A DNA stretch of 55,458 bases from Brevundimonas vancanneytii (GTDB taxonomy: Bacteria > Pseudomonadota > Alphaproteobacteria > Caulobacterales > Caulobacteraceae): assembly GCA_945861515.1 (NCBI GenBank), contig CAMAVA010000004.1, positions 1 to 55,458 on the forward strand, given 5' to 3'. The position numbers were made by a program, and so were the translations under genes. This document shows positions 28,726 to 37,413 of the stretch, piece after piece. The notes beneath the pieces are model-generated. The model searched no databases. It worked only from the letters and a program-made list of their open reading frames with translations, and was not told the origin of the DNA. Within the stretch, counting starts at the first letter, position 1. Every line of letters begins with the position of its first letter.

Positions 28726-30435
28726 TCAGCGCTGAACCACCACCGGCTTGACACCCTCAAGCCCGGTTTCCAGTTTCCGCTCGATCTTTTGCTTAAGGCT
28801 GTCGGACGGCTTGAGTTGCAGGGCGCGGTTCCACTGGAACCTGGCCTCGATGCGCCGTCCCACCTGCCAGTAGGCGTCACCCAGATGGTCGTTGATATCC
28901 GGATCGGCTGGTTCCAGCAGGACGGCCTGTTCGAGATTTTCCACGGCGTTTCGATAGTCGCCAAGCCGGAAATAGGCCCAGCCCAGGCTGTCGATCATCG
29001 CGCCGCTGCGGGGATTGGCCGCGACGGCCTTTTGCACCATGGCCGTAGCCTCGGCGAGCCGCTCTCCGCGATCGATCCAGCTATAGCCCAGAAAGTTCAG
29101 CAGTTCGGGCTCGTCCGGCTGCATCTTCAAGGCGACCAGCAGATCGGCCTCGGCGCCGGCCCAGTTGCCTGAGCGCTCCCTGGCGACCGCACGCAGATAG
29201 AGCAGTCGCCAGTCGGTCTTCTGGCCGTCCATCTGGATGATCCGGTCCAGCAGCACAGCGGATTCCGAATACCGTTCATTGGCCCGGAGGATGTCGGCAT
29301 AGTTCACAAGGGCATTGCGATCCCCCTGGGCGGCGGCTTCCTCGGCGAGTTTCAGAGCCTTGTCAGGCTCGCCTGCGCTTTGGAAGGACCAGGCCAGTCT
29401 TGACCGCGCCAGGGCCGAAGCGCTGGACCCGGCCTTGACCCTTGAAAATGCGGTCCGGGCGTTGTCGGCATCGCCCATGTTCGCATAGACGTCGCCCATC
29501 TGAATCCAGATGTCCTCTCGATCCGGATCGAGGCGAGCGGCGAGATTGAGATAGCTGAGGGCCAGTTCGTACTGCTTTTCAGTGGCCATCGACGCCGCCG
29601 GGGTCAGCAGGGCGCGTGCCGCGCCCTGCCGGATCGACAGCATGGCCGGCGGCTTGCCGCCATTGACGGCACGGTTGCGCGCCAGGGAAAGCTCCCGGTC
29701 TCCCGGCTCGATCGCCAGGGCAGCGTCATAGACCGCGACCGCATCGGCGCCGCGCTTTCGCCGCTCGAGGAATGCGCCATAGTCATGGGCGAAGATGACC
29801 GAGGCGTCGCCATAGGTCATCAGGATCTTGAAGTTGGTCTCTGCCTCATCGAACCGTTTGGCGCGCTCGTAAAGCAGGGCCTGGTTGAGCAGGCCGAATA
29901 CCTCGACCAGCCTGTCGCCCCTGAGAGTTGGGCGGGCGACAGCCGCTGGCAGATCACCCGCCGCGGCGGCAGCCCACGGCGCCAGAAGGACGGAGGCCTG
30001 ACGATGAGGAAAACCCATGCCCTGTTCCACAAGGATGGTCTGGGCCAGGGCGCCGTTGCCGGAGGCCATGTCCTCGACCGCTTTGGTCAACTGACCCATG
30101 CGAACACGGAATGCCACGCCTTCGCCGTCGGTCGGCGCGAGGCGAGCGGCTTCCGGAACATTGCCCGCAAACAGCGCCGCCTGAAACGCGCGCTCTTTCA
30201 GCGACCCCACCTCGGCGCCCGCCGCCTGGGCGCGCGCGAAATAGCCCGAGGCCTCTTCATTGCGACCGTCGGCCTGGGCTGCCTGACCCGCCAGGAACTG
30301 GCCGTAGCCCGAGCGCCCCTCGGCCGCCGGCTGTGTGGGCCGCAGTTGAGCTTCCTCGGCCGTGGGGCCGGTGGTGGCGCAGGCCGCCAGAGCAAGAAGG
30401 GACAGGGCGACGGTGGAAAGGGCGAGGCGCTTCAT
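28726..30435 (-). CDS. TPR-repeat lipoprotein
   Basis: A 569-residue protein with a lipoprotein signal (MKRLALSTVALSLLALAAC, Cys19) followed by multiple tetratricopeptide repeats. They are clearest between residues about 330 and 530, for example DREDIWIQMGDVYANMGDADNA, PDEPELLNFLGYSWIDRGERL, and GAMIDSLGWAYFRLGDYRNAVENLEQAV (each read in parts). This architecture suits a periplasmic scaffold attached to a membrane. It lies between the ETF-QO gene and ispE on the same strand, an arrangement I believe is common in Caulobacterales; no link to either pathway is proven. Confidence 0.9.
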   Translation of the reverse strand: MKRLALSTVALSLLALAACATTGPTAEEAQLRPTQPAAEGRSGYGQFLAGQAAQADGRNEEASGYFARAQAAGAEVGSLKERAFQAALFAGNVPEAARLAPTDGEGVAFRVRMGQLTKAVEDMASGNGALAQTILVEQGMGFPHRQASVLLAPWAAAAAGDLPAAVARPTLRGDRLVEVFGLLNQALLYERAKRFDEAETNFKILMTYGDASVIFAHDYGAFLERRKRGADAVAVYDAALAIEPGDRELSLARNRAVNGGKPPAMLSIRQGAARALLTPAASMATEKQYELALSYLNLAARLDPDREDIWIQMGDVYANMGDADNARTAFSRVKAGSSASALARSRLAWSFQSAGEPDKALKLAEEAAAQGDRNALVNYADILRANERYSESAVLLDRIIQMDGQKTDWRLLYLRAVARERSGNWAGAEADLLVALKMQPDEPELLNFLGYSWIDRGERLAEATAMVQKAVAANPRSGAMIDSLGWAYFRLGDYRNAVENLEQAVLLEPADPDINDHLGDAYWQVGRRIEARFQWNRALQLKPSDSLKQKIERKLETGLEGVKPVVVQR

Positions 30436-30501
30436 GGAGCCTAACTTGCCTCAATCCATGGCGCGAGCAAGGCGCTTCGCCGTCCAGCCGTCATCCTCAC
30501 C

Positions 30502-32187
30502 TTACATGTTGGGATAATTGGGCCCGCCGCCGCCTTCCGGAGTCGTCCAGACGATGTTCTGCGACGGGTCCTTGATGTCGCAGGTTTTGCAGTGGACACA
30601 GTTCTGGGCGTTGATCTGGAACTTGGGATTGGCGCCGGCCTCGTCGTACAGCACTTCATAGACCCCGGCCGGGCAATAGAGACGGGCCGGCTCGCCATAG
30701 CGTGGCAGGTTGACGCTGATCGGGATCGAGGGATCCTTCAGGGTCAGGTGCGCCGGCTGGTCTTCCTCGTGGTTGGTCGCCGAAAGGAACACGGACGACA
30801 GCTTGTCGAAACTGATCACGCCGTCAGGCTTGGGGTAACTGATGGCCTTGTAGTCCTTGGCCAGCCCGGTCGAGGCGGCGTCGGTCTTTTCATGCGCCAT
30901 TGTGCCGAAGATGGAAAATCCGCCCAACAGGTGGGTGCACCACATGTCGAACATGCCCACGGCGCCGCCCATGAAGGTGCCCAGCTTCGTGAGGATCGGC
31001 TTGGCGTTGCGGACGACTTTCAGTTCCTTGGCGACCCAGGAGCCTTCATAGGCGGCCTGGTATTCGACGAGTTCATCGCCCGCCCGCCCGGCAGCCAGGG
31101 CCTTGAACGCCTCTTCAGCGGCCAGCATGCCGGTCTTCATGGCATTGTGACTGCCCTTGATCCGGGGAACATTCACAAATCCGGCCGAACAGCCGATCAG
31201 GACCCCGCCGGGGAAGGTCAGCTTCGGAACCGACTGATAGCCGCCTTCGGTGATGGCTCGCGCGCCATAGGCAATGCGCTTGCCGCCTTCCAGGTGCGGT
31301 TTGACCGAGGGGTGGTGCTTGAACCGCTGGAACTCGTCGAAAGGCGAGAGGAAGGGGTTCTTGTAGTTGAGGTGCACCACATAGCCGATGGACACATAGT
31401 TGTCCCCGAAGTGGTACATGAAGCTACCGCCGCCGGTCTGGTTGTCCAGCGGCCAGCCGGTGGTGTGCTGCGCCAGGCCCGGCTGGTGCTTTTCAGGCGG
31501 CACCTGCCAGAGTTCCTTGATGCCGATGCCGTACTTCTGCGGCGACTTGCCCTTGGCCAGGTCGAACTTGCTGATCAACTGCTTGGCCAGGGACCCGCGC
31601 ACGCCCTCGGCGATGAACACATACTTGCCGTGCAGTTCCATGCCCGGCTCATAGCTGTGCTTCTTGTGGCCATCCTTGCCGATACCGACCACGCCGACCA
31701 CGACGCCCTTGACCGAGCCATCCTCGCGCCAGACCAGCTGGCTGGCGGCAAAGCCTGGATAGATCTCGACGCCCAGCGCCTCGGCCTGGGTCGCCAGCCA
31801 GCGGCAGACATTGGCCAGGGAGCCAATATAGCAGCCTTCATTGTGCATGAAGGGCGGCAGGGCGAACATGGGAAGCGACGCTTCGCCCTGGGGCCCCAGA
31901 ACCAGGAACCGGTCCTTGGTGACCGGGGTTTCCAGCGGCGCGCCCTGTTCCTTCCAGTCGGGAATCAACTCGGTCAGGGCCTTCGGATCGAGCACTGCAC
32001 CGGACAGGATATGAGCGCCGACTTCCGAGCCTTTCTCCAGAAGAGCCACCGAAAGCTCGGTTCCGGCTTCCGCCGCCAGTTGCTTCAGCCGAATGGCGGC
32101 CGAAAAGCCTGCTGGTCCGCCGCCGACAATCACGACGTCGTACTCCATGGCTTCCCGCTCTTCGGCGGCGCCGGCCTCTTCACTCAT
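30502..32187 (-). CDS. Electron-transfer flavoprotein-ubiquinone oxidoreductase
   Basis: A 561-residue ETF-QO that passes electrons from ETF (fatty-acid and amino-acid oxidation) to ubiquinone at the inner membrane. The FAD motif is YDVVIVGGGPAGFSAAIRL. The hydrophobic quinone-binding region includes SAGFVNVPRIKGSHNAMKTGMLAAE (read in parts). The C-terminal [4Fe-4S] ligands are in LYCPAGVYE and QNCVHCKTCDIKDP. The ATG at 32187 is chosen over a longer frame. It is divergent from the uracil-DNA glycosylase gene and probably first in an operon with the TPR lipoprotein and ispE. Confidence 0.96.
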   Translation of the reverse strand: MSEEAGAAEEREAMEYDVVIVGGGPAGFSAAIRLKQLAAEAGTELSVALLEKGSEVGAHILSGAVLDPKALTELIPDWKEQGAPLETPVTKDRFLVLGPQGEASLPMFALPPFMHNEGCYIGSLANVCRWLATQAEALGVEIYPGFAASQLVWREDGSVKGVVVGVVGIGKDGHKKHSYEPGMELHGKYVFIAEGVRGSLAKQLISKFDLAKGKSPQKYGIGIKELWQVPPEKHQPGLAQHTTGWPLDNQTGGGSFMYHFGDNYVSIGYVVHLNYKNPFLSPFDEFQRFKHHPSVKPHLEGGKRIAYGARAITEGGYQSVPKLTFPGGVLIGCSAGFVNVPRIKGSHNAMKTGMLAAEEAFKALAAGRAGDELVEYQAAYEGSWVAKELKVVRNAKPILTKLGTFMGGAVGMFDMWCTHLLGGFSIFGTMAHEKTDAASTGLAKDYKAISYPKPDGVISFDKLSSVFLSATNHEEDQPAHLTLKDPSIPISVNLPRYGEPARLYCPAGVYEVLYDEAGANPKFQINAQNCVHCKTCDIKDPSQNIVWTTPEGGGGPNYPNM

Positions 32188-32341
32188 GGTCAGTCCCCGG
32201 TTCGATCCTGTTGAACTGCTTATCTGAAGCAGACCCAACGGTGGTCAAGCGGCAAACGGGCGCGGCGGGGTGCTGAAGCCCGGAAAGGTCGCGTAACATT
32301 TGAAAACCGGGTCGATTATCCTGTTCAGCGTGACCTTCTCT

Positions 32342-33181
32342 ATGAGTCCGGCCTATCCTGACCCGATGATCCCGTCCCCCGAGAGCCGTGCTGCGGAAAG
32401 TCTTCTTGCCTTCTGGGCGGACGCCGGCGTGGAGGCCCAGTACGGCGAAGAGCCGTTTGACCGGCTGGCCGAAGGCGCCGAACGGCTCGCGGTCAAGGCG
32501 AGGCCGGCGGCGCAGGCTGCCCCCGTTTCTCCCCTCGCCAGAGCGCAGGGTCCTGACATCGACGCCGCCGTTGCGCTGGCAAGGCACGCCGCCAGGGCGG
32601 CCATGACGCTGGACCAGCTGGCCCAGGCGATCGCCGACTTCGAAGCCTGTCCCCTCCGCTACGAAGCCGCCCGGCAGGCCGTGTTTTCGAGGGGAAGTCC
32701 GTCCGCCCCCCTGATGGTTATAGGAGAAGGCCCCGGCGCCGATGAGGATTCGCAGGGCGCGCCCTTCGTCGGTCGGGCCGGCAAACTGCTGGACCGGATG
32801 CTGGCGGCAGCCGGTCTTTCGGACCGTGTCTTCATCACCAACACGGTCTTCTGGCGGCCACCTGGCAACCGCACGCCGACCCCGTCGGAACAGGCCATCT
32901 GCGCCCCGTTCGTGGAAAGAGCGATCGCCCTGGTGAACCCCAGGCTCCTGTTGCTCGCCGGCGGAGCTTCGGCCAAGGCCTTGCTGCGGCGGGAGGAAGG
33001 CATCCTTGCCCTTCGAGGGCGCTGGTTTGAGTGGAAGTCAGAGGATGGCGAAATGGAGATTCCGACCATGCCGACCCTGCACCCCGCCTTTTTGCTTCGC
33101 CAGCCTGCCGCCAAGAAGAGGGCCTGGCAGGACCTTCTCACCCTGACGGAGAGGCTTGATCGGCCGGACCGTCCCCACTAA
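32342..33181 (+). CDS. Uracil-DNA glycosylase, family 4-like, lacking two cluster cysteines
   Basis: A 279-residue uracil-DNA glycosylase for base excision repair of deaminated cytosine. Motif A reads GEGPGADEDSQGAPFVGRAG and motif B TLHPAFLLR. RPPGNRTPTPSE lies in between, as in family 4 UDGs. Canonical family 4 enzymes bind a [4Fe-4S] cluster through four Cys, but here only two remain: Cys in EACPLRY and in EQAICAPF. The second Cys is Arg and the one expected before RPPGNR is Trp. The N-terminal ~100 residues are a low-complexity Ala-rich extension. The ATG at 32342 is one of two close candidates (also 32366). Confidence 0.9.
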   Translation: MSPAYPDPMIPSPESRAAESLLAFWADAGVEAQYGEEPFDRLAEGAERLAVKARPAAQAAPVSPLARAQGPDIDAAVALARHAARAAMTLDQLAQAIADFEACPLRYEAARQAVFSRGSPSAPLMVIGEGPGADEDSQGAPFVGRAGKLLDRMLAAAGLSDRVFITNTVFWRPPGNRTPTPSEQAICAPFVERAIALVNPRLLLLAGGASAKALLRREEGILALRGRWFEWKSEDGEMEIPTMPTLHPAFLLRQPAAKKRAWQDLLTLTERLDRPDRPH

Positions 33182-33231
33182 GCCTGCTCGCTTCCAGTTT
33201 GGGGACTCCGGCGGGGCGCTTGGAGAACATC

Positions 33232-34863
33232 ATGGGCCTGGCCACACGACCGACCGGAAACCTCCGGGCCTCTGTGGCCTTGGCGGTGACCCTGGCCATA
33301 TCCCTGATCTGCGCCCTGCTGGCCGCGCCGGCCCTGGCGGCCGAAGGGCCCCTGTCGCGATCAGACGCTGCCCTGTATCGGCAGGCCTTCAGTGCTGCCG
33401 ACAAGGGCGACTTCAAGACCGCCGAGTCGGCCCTCGTCAAGGTCAGGGACCAATCCCTCGCAGGTCATGTCGCCCTGGTAAAGCTCATGCATCCAACGGC
33501 CTACAAGGCCTCCTATGCGGATCTGGCCGCCTGGCTCAAAAGCTATTCCGATCTCGGCGGGGCCGAGCGCGTCTATGCCCTGGCCCAGAAACGCCAGCCG
33601 CCGAGAACCCCGGAACCCAGGGCGCCGACATTTCTGGCTGCGATCCGCGATTGGAACAGCAGTTCGCAGCCTGTCTCTGGCGATCGCAGCTTCGCCGCTC
33701 GCGATGCCTATTATTCCGGAGAAGTCAGCCGCGCCTGGGCGCTCGGCCCCAGCTCTGGCGAGCCATGGATTGCCGGTCTGGCAGGATGGCGCCTGGGCAA
33801 GGTCGAAGAAGCCCGGCGCTTTTTCCTGCAGGTCGCATCGGACGAAAGCCTGGACGACTGGACTCGCGCGGCCGGATGGTTCTGGGCCGGTCGGTGCGCC
33901 GAACGTCTTGGCCAGACAGCGGCGGCCCTTGATGATTTCGGGCAGGCGGCCGCCATGCCGCACACCTTCTACGGTCTCATCGCGTCCAGGAAGTCAAATG
34001 CGCTTCCCGCCAGACCGCTGGCCGAGCAGGCTCAAACCCCTCAGTCCGGAACACCGTTGTTGATCAGGGTCTCCGACCGGGACGAACGCCGTGCGGACGG
34101 GCTGCTGGAACGCGAGCCGCGGGCGCGACGGGCGGCAGCCCTGACGCAGATCGACCGCCCTGTGGAGGCGGCCCAGGAATTGCGGGTCGGGCTGGCGCTG
34201 GCGCGCAGCGAGACCGCCCAGCGCGAATGGCAGGCCCTGATCGTCACATTGCGCACGCCGCTGCAGGTCGCCGCTCCGGCTGCGCCTGTGTCCAGGCGCG
34301 CCAAGGCCCGCCCGTATCGGCCGGAGACCTACGAAACGCCCGAGCTCTATCCCGATGGCGGTTTCACCCTCGATCGCGCCCTGATCTATGCCCTGGTCCG
34401 CCAGGAAAGCCGGTTCAACCCCTATGCCTACAGCGCTGCCGGGGCGATCGGCCTGATGCAGGTTCGTCCGGAATCTGCCGCCCGCGCCGCTGGCGATGAC
34501 CAGCTTGCGAAAAACATCATGCCGCTGTTTGATCCCCCGACCAACCTGCGGGTCGGACAGGACTACATGCACTGGCTGATCGAAAGGGGCCTTGGCGGCG
34601 GGGATGAAGCCTTCGACCTGTTCAGGGTCATCGCCGCCTACAATGCCGGCGCCGGGGCCGTGCTCAAGACCCGCAGCCGACTGGAGCCGGACGCCGACGC
34701 CCTGCTGTTCATCGAAAGCCTGCCGGCCCGAGAAACCCGCGACTATGTGGAAAAGGTGGCGTTCGGCTACTGGACCTATCGCAGCCAGTTTGGCCAGCCA
34801 GCGGCAACCCTCGACGCCGCCGCCCGCTACGCCCGGCTGGTCGACATGCGCGCCGACCGCTGA
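33232..34863 (+). CDS. Soluble lytic murein transglycosylase
   Basis: A 543-residue exported Slt-type lytic transglycosylase that cleaves peptidoglycan glycan strands to anhydro-muropeptides. The ATG at 33232 follows GGAGAACATC, and the protein starts with a signal peptide ending ALLAAPALAA. A long helical superhelix (about residues 50-370) precedes the catalytic SLT domain, with Glu392 in LVRQESRFNPYAYSAAGAIGLMQV (catalytic ES plus GLMQ signature). FRVIAAYNAGAGAV is the conserved AYNAG motif. Its 3' end overlaps the convergent TIGR04282 gene by 37 bases. Confidence 0.93.
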   Translation: MGLATRPTGNLRASVALAVTLAISLICALLAAPALAAEGPLSRSDAALYRQAFSAADKGDFKTAESALVKVRDQSLAGHVALVKLMHPTAYKASYADLAAWLKSYSDLGGAERVYALAQKRQPPRTPEPRAPTFLAAIRDWNSSSQPVSGDRSFAARDAYYSGEVSRAWALGPSSGEPWIAGLAGWRLGKVEEARRFFLQVASDESLDDWTRAAGWFWAGRCAERLGQTAAALDDFGQAAAMPHTFYGLIASRKSNALPARPLAEQAQTPQSGTPLLIRVSDRDERRADGLLEREPRARRAAALTQIDRPVEAAQELRVGLALARSETAQREWQALIVTLRTPLQVAAPAAPVSRRAKARPYRPETYETPELYPDGGFTLDRALIYALVRQESRFNPYAYSAAGAIGLMQVRPESAARAAGDDQLAKNIMPLFDPPTNLRVGQDYMHWLIERGLGGGDEAFDLFRVIAAYNAGAGAVLKTRSRLEPDADALLFIESLPARETRDYVEKVAFGYWTYRSQFGQPAATLDAAARYARLVDMRADR

Positions 34864-35444
34864 GCCGACCGCCAGCGCTCAAGATCGGCCCCGGTGTCGA
34901 TGTCCTGGAGTGTTTCCAGCCGGACAACAGGGCTTCCCAGGGCAAGGACGGTATCCGTCAGGGTTTGATCAGAAGACCAGCGGATGGCTTTCAGTTCTGC
35001 GCGACGGGCCCGGCCAGAGGACAGGGCGAGCAACCAGAACCCCCCATCCAGGGCAGGACCGATCGCCGCCCCGCCCTGTCGCAGCGCCTTGAGGCTGGCG
35101 GCAATCCTGGACCGGTCGACCCCAGGCGCGTCCGTTCCTATAACGACCACGGGTCCGCTGGCATGGCTGCGTAAGCCCGAGCAAATCCGAGCGCCCAGGT
35201 CTCCGCGGCCCTGAGCCTCAACCGCATCGGCGCGCCAGCGAGGGTCTGCTGGCTGTCCGGCGAGCCGGATCACCAGCCGCCAGCGGGGGTCGCGCAGGGT
35301 CCTGATCAGCCGGCTGCTCATGGCGCGATACAGTCGCCAGGCCTCCACAGCGCCGATATCCCGGGCCAGCCGGGTCTTGCCGATGCCGATCGCCGGGGCC
35401 CTGGCAAAGACCACCAGGGTTGGACGCTGGCCCTTAGCCGCCAT
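34827..35444 (-). CDS. TIGR04282-family glycosyltransferase (DUF2064)
   Basis: A 205-residue protein beginning MAAKGQRPTLVVFARAPAIGIGKTRLA, the signature of the DUF2064/TIGR04282 family, a GT-A-like nucleotidyltransferase fold. Further family motifs are VVVIGTDAPGVD and the DGGFWLLAL segment. It overlaps the upstream TIGR04283 gene by 11 bases and the convergent lytic transglycosylase gene by 37 bases. Families TIGR04282 and TIGR04283 often occur together and are named for arsenosugar biosynthesis, but no arsenic gene lies nearby, so the actual product is uncertain. Confidence 0.88.
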   Translation of the reverse strand: MAAKGQRPTLVVFARAPAIGIGKTRLARDIGAVEAWRLYRAMSSRLIRTLRDPRWRLVIRLAGQPADPRWRADAVEAQGRGDLGARICSGLRSHASGPVVVIGTDAPGVDRSRIAASLKALRQGGAAIGPALDGGFWLLALSSGRARRAELKAIRWSSDQTLTDTVLALGSPVVRLETLQDIDTGADLERWRSAQRSARMSTSRA

Positions 35445-36111
35445 ACCGCCTCGCCAGGTCCTCCGGCGCGGCGCCGGCAAGGTAGCGGGCCAGCAGTCCC
35501 CAGTTACCCAGGCTGCGGCGCAGATATCCATCGCGACGGAACCGCAAGGCCGACGTCGTCGCCCTGGCGTCCAGCGGATAAAGCCGACGGGCGCCGATAC
35601 GCTGGACCAGATCGACATCTTCCATCAGGGGAAGGGACCGGTAGCCCCCCACGGAGTCCAGCAGGCTGCGAGAAATCAGAAGCCCCTGATCTCCGTAGGG
35701 CAGGCCCAGCAAATGGCATCGCAGGGCGACGCCGGCTTCCCACAGACGCGGTTTCCAGCCCCGGTCATCCAGGGCGAACCTGAAATAGCCGGCACGGTCG
35801 TCGGGCCCCTCCAGATGCGCCAGCACCGGGTCGGTCCAGTCCCGGGCCAGTCTTGTGTCGGCATGCAGCACCAGCAGCCAGGGCGACCGGGCCGCTGCAC
35901 AACCTGCCGCAAGCTGGACGCCCCTGCCCTTTTCGGTCCGGATCACCCGCGCCCCGGCGTCCTCGGCAATCTCCAGTGTTGCGTCCGTCGAGCCGCCATC
36001 GACAAGAATCAGTTCCTTGACCAGTCCATCGACCGCCGCCGGCACCAGGGCCGACAGGCTCGCCGCAAGGCAGGCCTGGGCGTTCAACACGGGGATGACC
36101 ACTGAAATCAT
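35434..36111 (-). CDS. TIGR04283-family GT2 glycosyltransferase
   Basis: A 225-residue family 2 glycosyltransferase starting MISVVIPVLNAQACLAASL. The nucleotide-binding and metal motifs are LILVDGGSTDATLEIA and VLHADTRLARDW, with EDVDLVQRIGARR as the C-terminal ED acidic motif. The protein is short and soluble. It is coupled with the TIGR04282 gene (11-base overlap), a pairing known across Proteobacteria. The acceptor is unknown. Confidence 0.9.
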   Translation of the reverse strand: MISVVIPVLNAQACLAASLSALVPAAVDGLVKELILVDGGSTDATLEIAEDAGARVIRTEKGRGVQLAAGCAAARSPWLLVLHADTRLARDWTDPVLAHLEGPDDRAGYFRFALDDRGWKPRLWEAGVALRCHLLGLPYGDQGLLISRSLLDSVGGYRSLPLMEDVDLVQRIGARRLYPLDARATTSALRFRRDGYLRRSLGNWGLLARYLAGAAPEDLARRYGG

Positions 36112-36168
36112 GCCGCCTTCATGACCGGTCGGACGCCGGGATGAAAGGGGTTGAATCGGACCTCTTGA

Positions 36169-36183
36169 GTTCTTGTTTTGTTC
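36169..36183 (+). promoter_or_regulatory. SOS box (LexA-binding direct repeat)
   Basis: GTTCTTGTTTTGTTC is an exact match to the alphaproteobacterial LexA target GTTC-N7-GTTC. It lies in an AT-rich patch 18 bases before the radical SAM gene start, where binding would block transcription. It is also 58 bases from the divergent glycosyltransferase start. LexA itself is not in this window. Confidence 0.7.
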
Positions 36184-36201
36184 TATTCGAAGTGATATCC
36201 C

Positions 36202-37413
36202 GTGCCGGTGTCACCGATCCCCACCCAGACCAAGGGCCGCGGAGCCCGATCCAATGCCGCAAGCCGGTTTCTGAGCCGTCAGAAGGAGGCGTTCGACGAT
36301 GGCTGGACCAGCGACGACCAGACGCCGAAGCCGCTGCGGACCGTGGTCGAACCGGACATGGCCAGGTCCATCATCACCCGCAACAACAGCCCCGATATCG
36401 CCTTTGACCAGTCGATCAATCCCTATCGCGGTTGCGAGCATGGCTGCGTCTATTGTTATGCCCGGCCGGCCCACGCCTATCTGGGCCTGTCGCCGGGTCT
36501 GGATTTCGAGAGCCGGCTCTTCTTCAAACCCTTCGCCCATGAACTGCTGGCCAGGGAGTTGTCGAAGAAACGCTACAGCCCGCAGGTCATCCATATCGGC
36601 GGCGATACCGATCCCTACCAGCCCATCGAGAAATCGCTGCGGATAACCCGGCAGGTGATCGAGACCCTTTACCGGTTTCGCCATCCCTTCACCCTGATCA
36701 CCAAGTCCGCCCTGATCCTGCGGGATCTCGACGTCCTCGCGCCGGCCGCCGCAGAGGGCCTGGCAAGGGTCGCGATCTCGGTCACGACCCTGGACCGGAA
36801 ACTGGCCCGCAGCATGGAACCCCGGGCGGCCACTCCGGGCCGCAGGATAGAAGCCATCCGCGCCCTCAGCGCGGCCGGCGTGCCGACGGTCGTGATGTTC
36901 GCCCCGGTGATTCCCGGCCTGAATGACCATGAACTGGAAGGGGTTCTCGAAGCTGCCGCCGAGGCCGGAGCCAGCAGTGCTGGCTATGTGCTGGTCCGCC
37001 TGCCCCGGGAAATCAGCGGTCTGTTCCAGCAATGGCTGGCCACAGACCAGCCCCTTCGGGCCAGCAAGGTCATGTCCTTGATCCGCCAGACGCGCGGCGG
37101 CGCCGACTACACGGCAGACTGGGGCCTTCGACAGACCGGCGAGGGACCGGTCGCCGAATTGGTGGCCGCAAGGTTCAAGGCCGCCAGCCGCAGGCTGGGT
37201 CTGGACCAGCCGCGCCCGGACTTGACTCTTGACCTGTTTGCCGTTCCCGCCCGATGCGGTGACCAGATGGAGTTGTTCGGCGGCGAAACCAGCCGCCGCG
37301 AAGGCCCGTCGTTCGCTGCCGCGTCGCCCGGAACTAGCGGGAAAAAACGCCGACCAGCTCGACATGTGGCGACCACAGGAACTGGTCCACCGGCAACACC
37401 CGCTCCAGGGTAA
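36202..37413 (+). CDS. PA0069-family radical SAM protein (spore photoproduct lyase-like)
   Basis: A 403-residue radical SAM protein. The N-terminal segment KGRGARSNAASRFL precedes the cluster motif CEHGCVYCYARP (C-x3-C-x2-C), and VIHIGGDTDPYQPIEK follows. This is the PA0069/Rv2578c-like family, related to spore photoproduct lyase SplB. Its real reaction is unknown. A GTG start has no strong ribosome site. The SOS box at 36169-36183 suggests control by DNA damage. The last 80 bases overlap the convergent methyltransferase gene. The tail after MELFGG is low-complexity. Confidence 0.88.
   Translation: MPVSPIPTQTKGRGARSNAASRFLSRQKEAFDDGWTSDDQTPKPLRTVVEPDMARSIITRNNSPDIAFDQSINPYRGCEHGCVYCYARPAHAYLGLSPGLDFESRLFFKPFAHELLARELSKKRYSPQVIHIGGDTDPYQPIEKSLRITRQVIETLYRFRHPFTLITKSALILRDLDVLAPAAAEGLARVAISVTTLDRKLARSMEPRAATPGRRIEAIRALSAAGVPTVVMFAPVIPGLNDHELEGVLEAAAEAGASSAGYVLVRLPREISGLFQQWLATDQPLRASKVMSLIRQTRGGADYTADWGLRQTGEGPVAELVAARFKAASRRLGLDQPRPDLTLDLFAVPARCGDQMELFGGETSRREGPSFAAASPGTSGKKRRPARHVATTGTGPPATPAPG

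Noticed and set aside
27814-32187. Reading the ETF-QO, TPR and ispE genes as a dedicated pathway operon
   Set aside because: They share strand and short gaps, but I see no biochemical link, so I report only possible co-transcription.
30592-32214. 540-codon plus-strand open frame opposite the ETF-QO gene
   Set aside because: It is the antisense shadow of a clearly conserved enzyme; high GC content leaves long spurious frames. The same holds for long frames opposite ppdK (19070-20632), glyS (21953-23788), amtB (26159-27745) and the S46 peptidase (43261-45150).
34827-36111. Arsenosugar biosynthesis cluster
   Set aside because: The two family names suggest it, but no arsenic methyltransferase, ArsS-like radical SAM or arsenic resistance gene is nearby; the PA0069-like radical SAM protein next door belongs to a different family.
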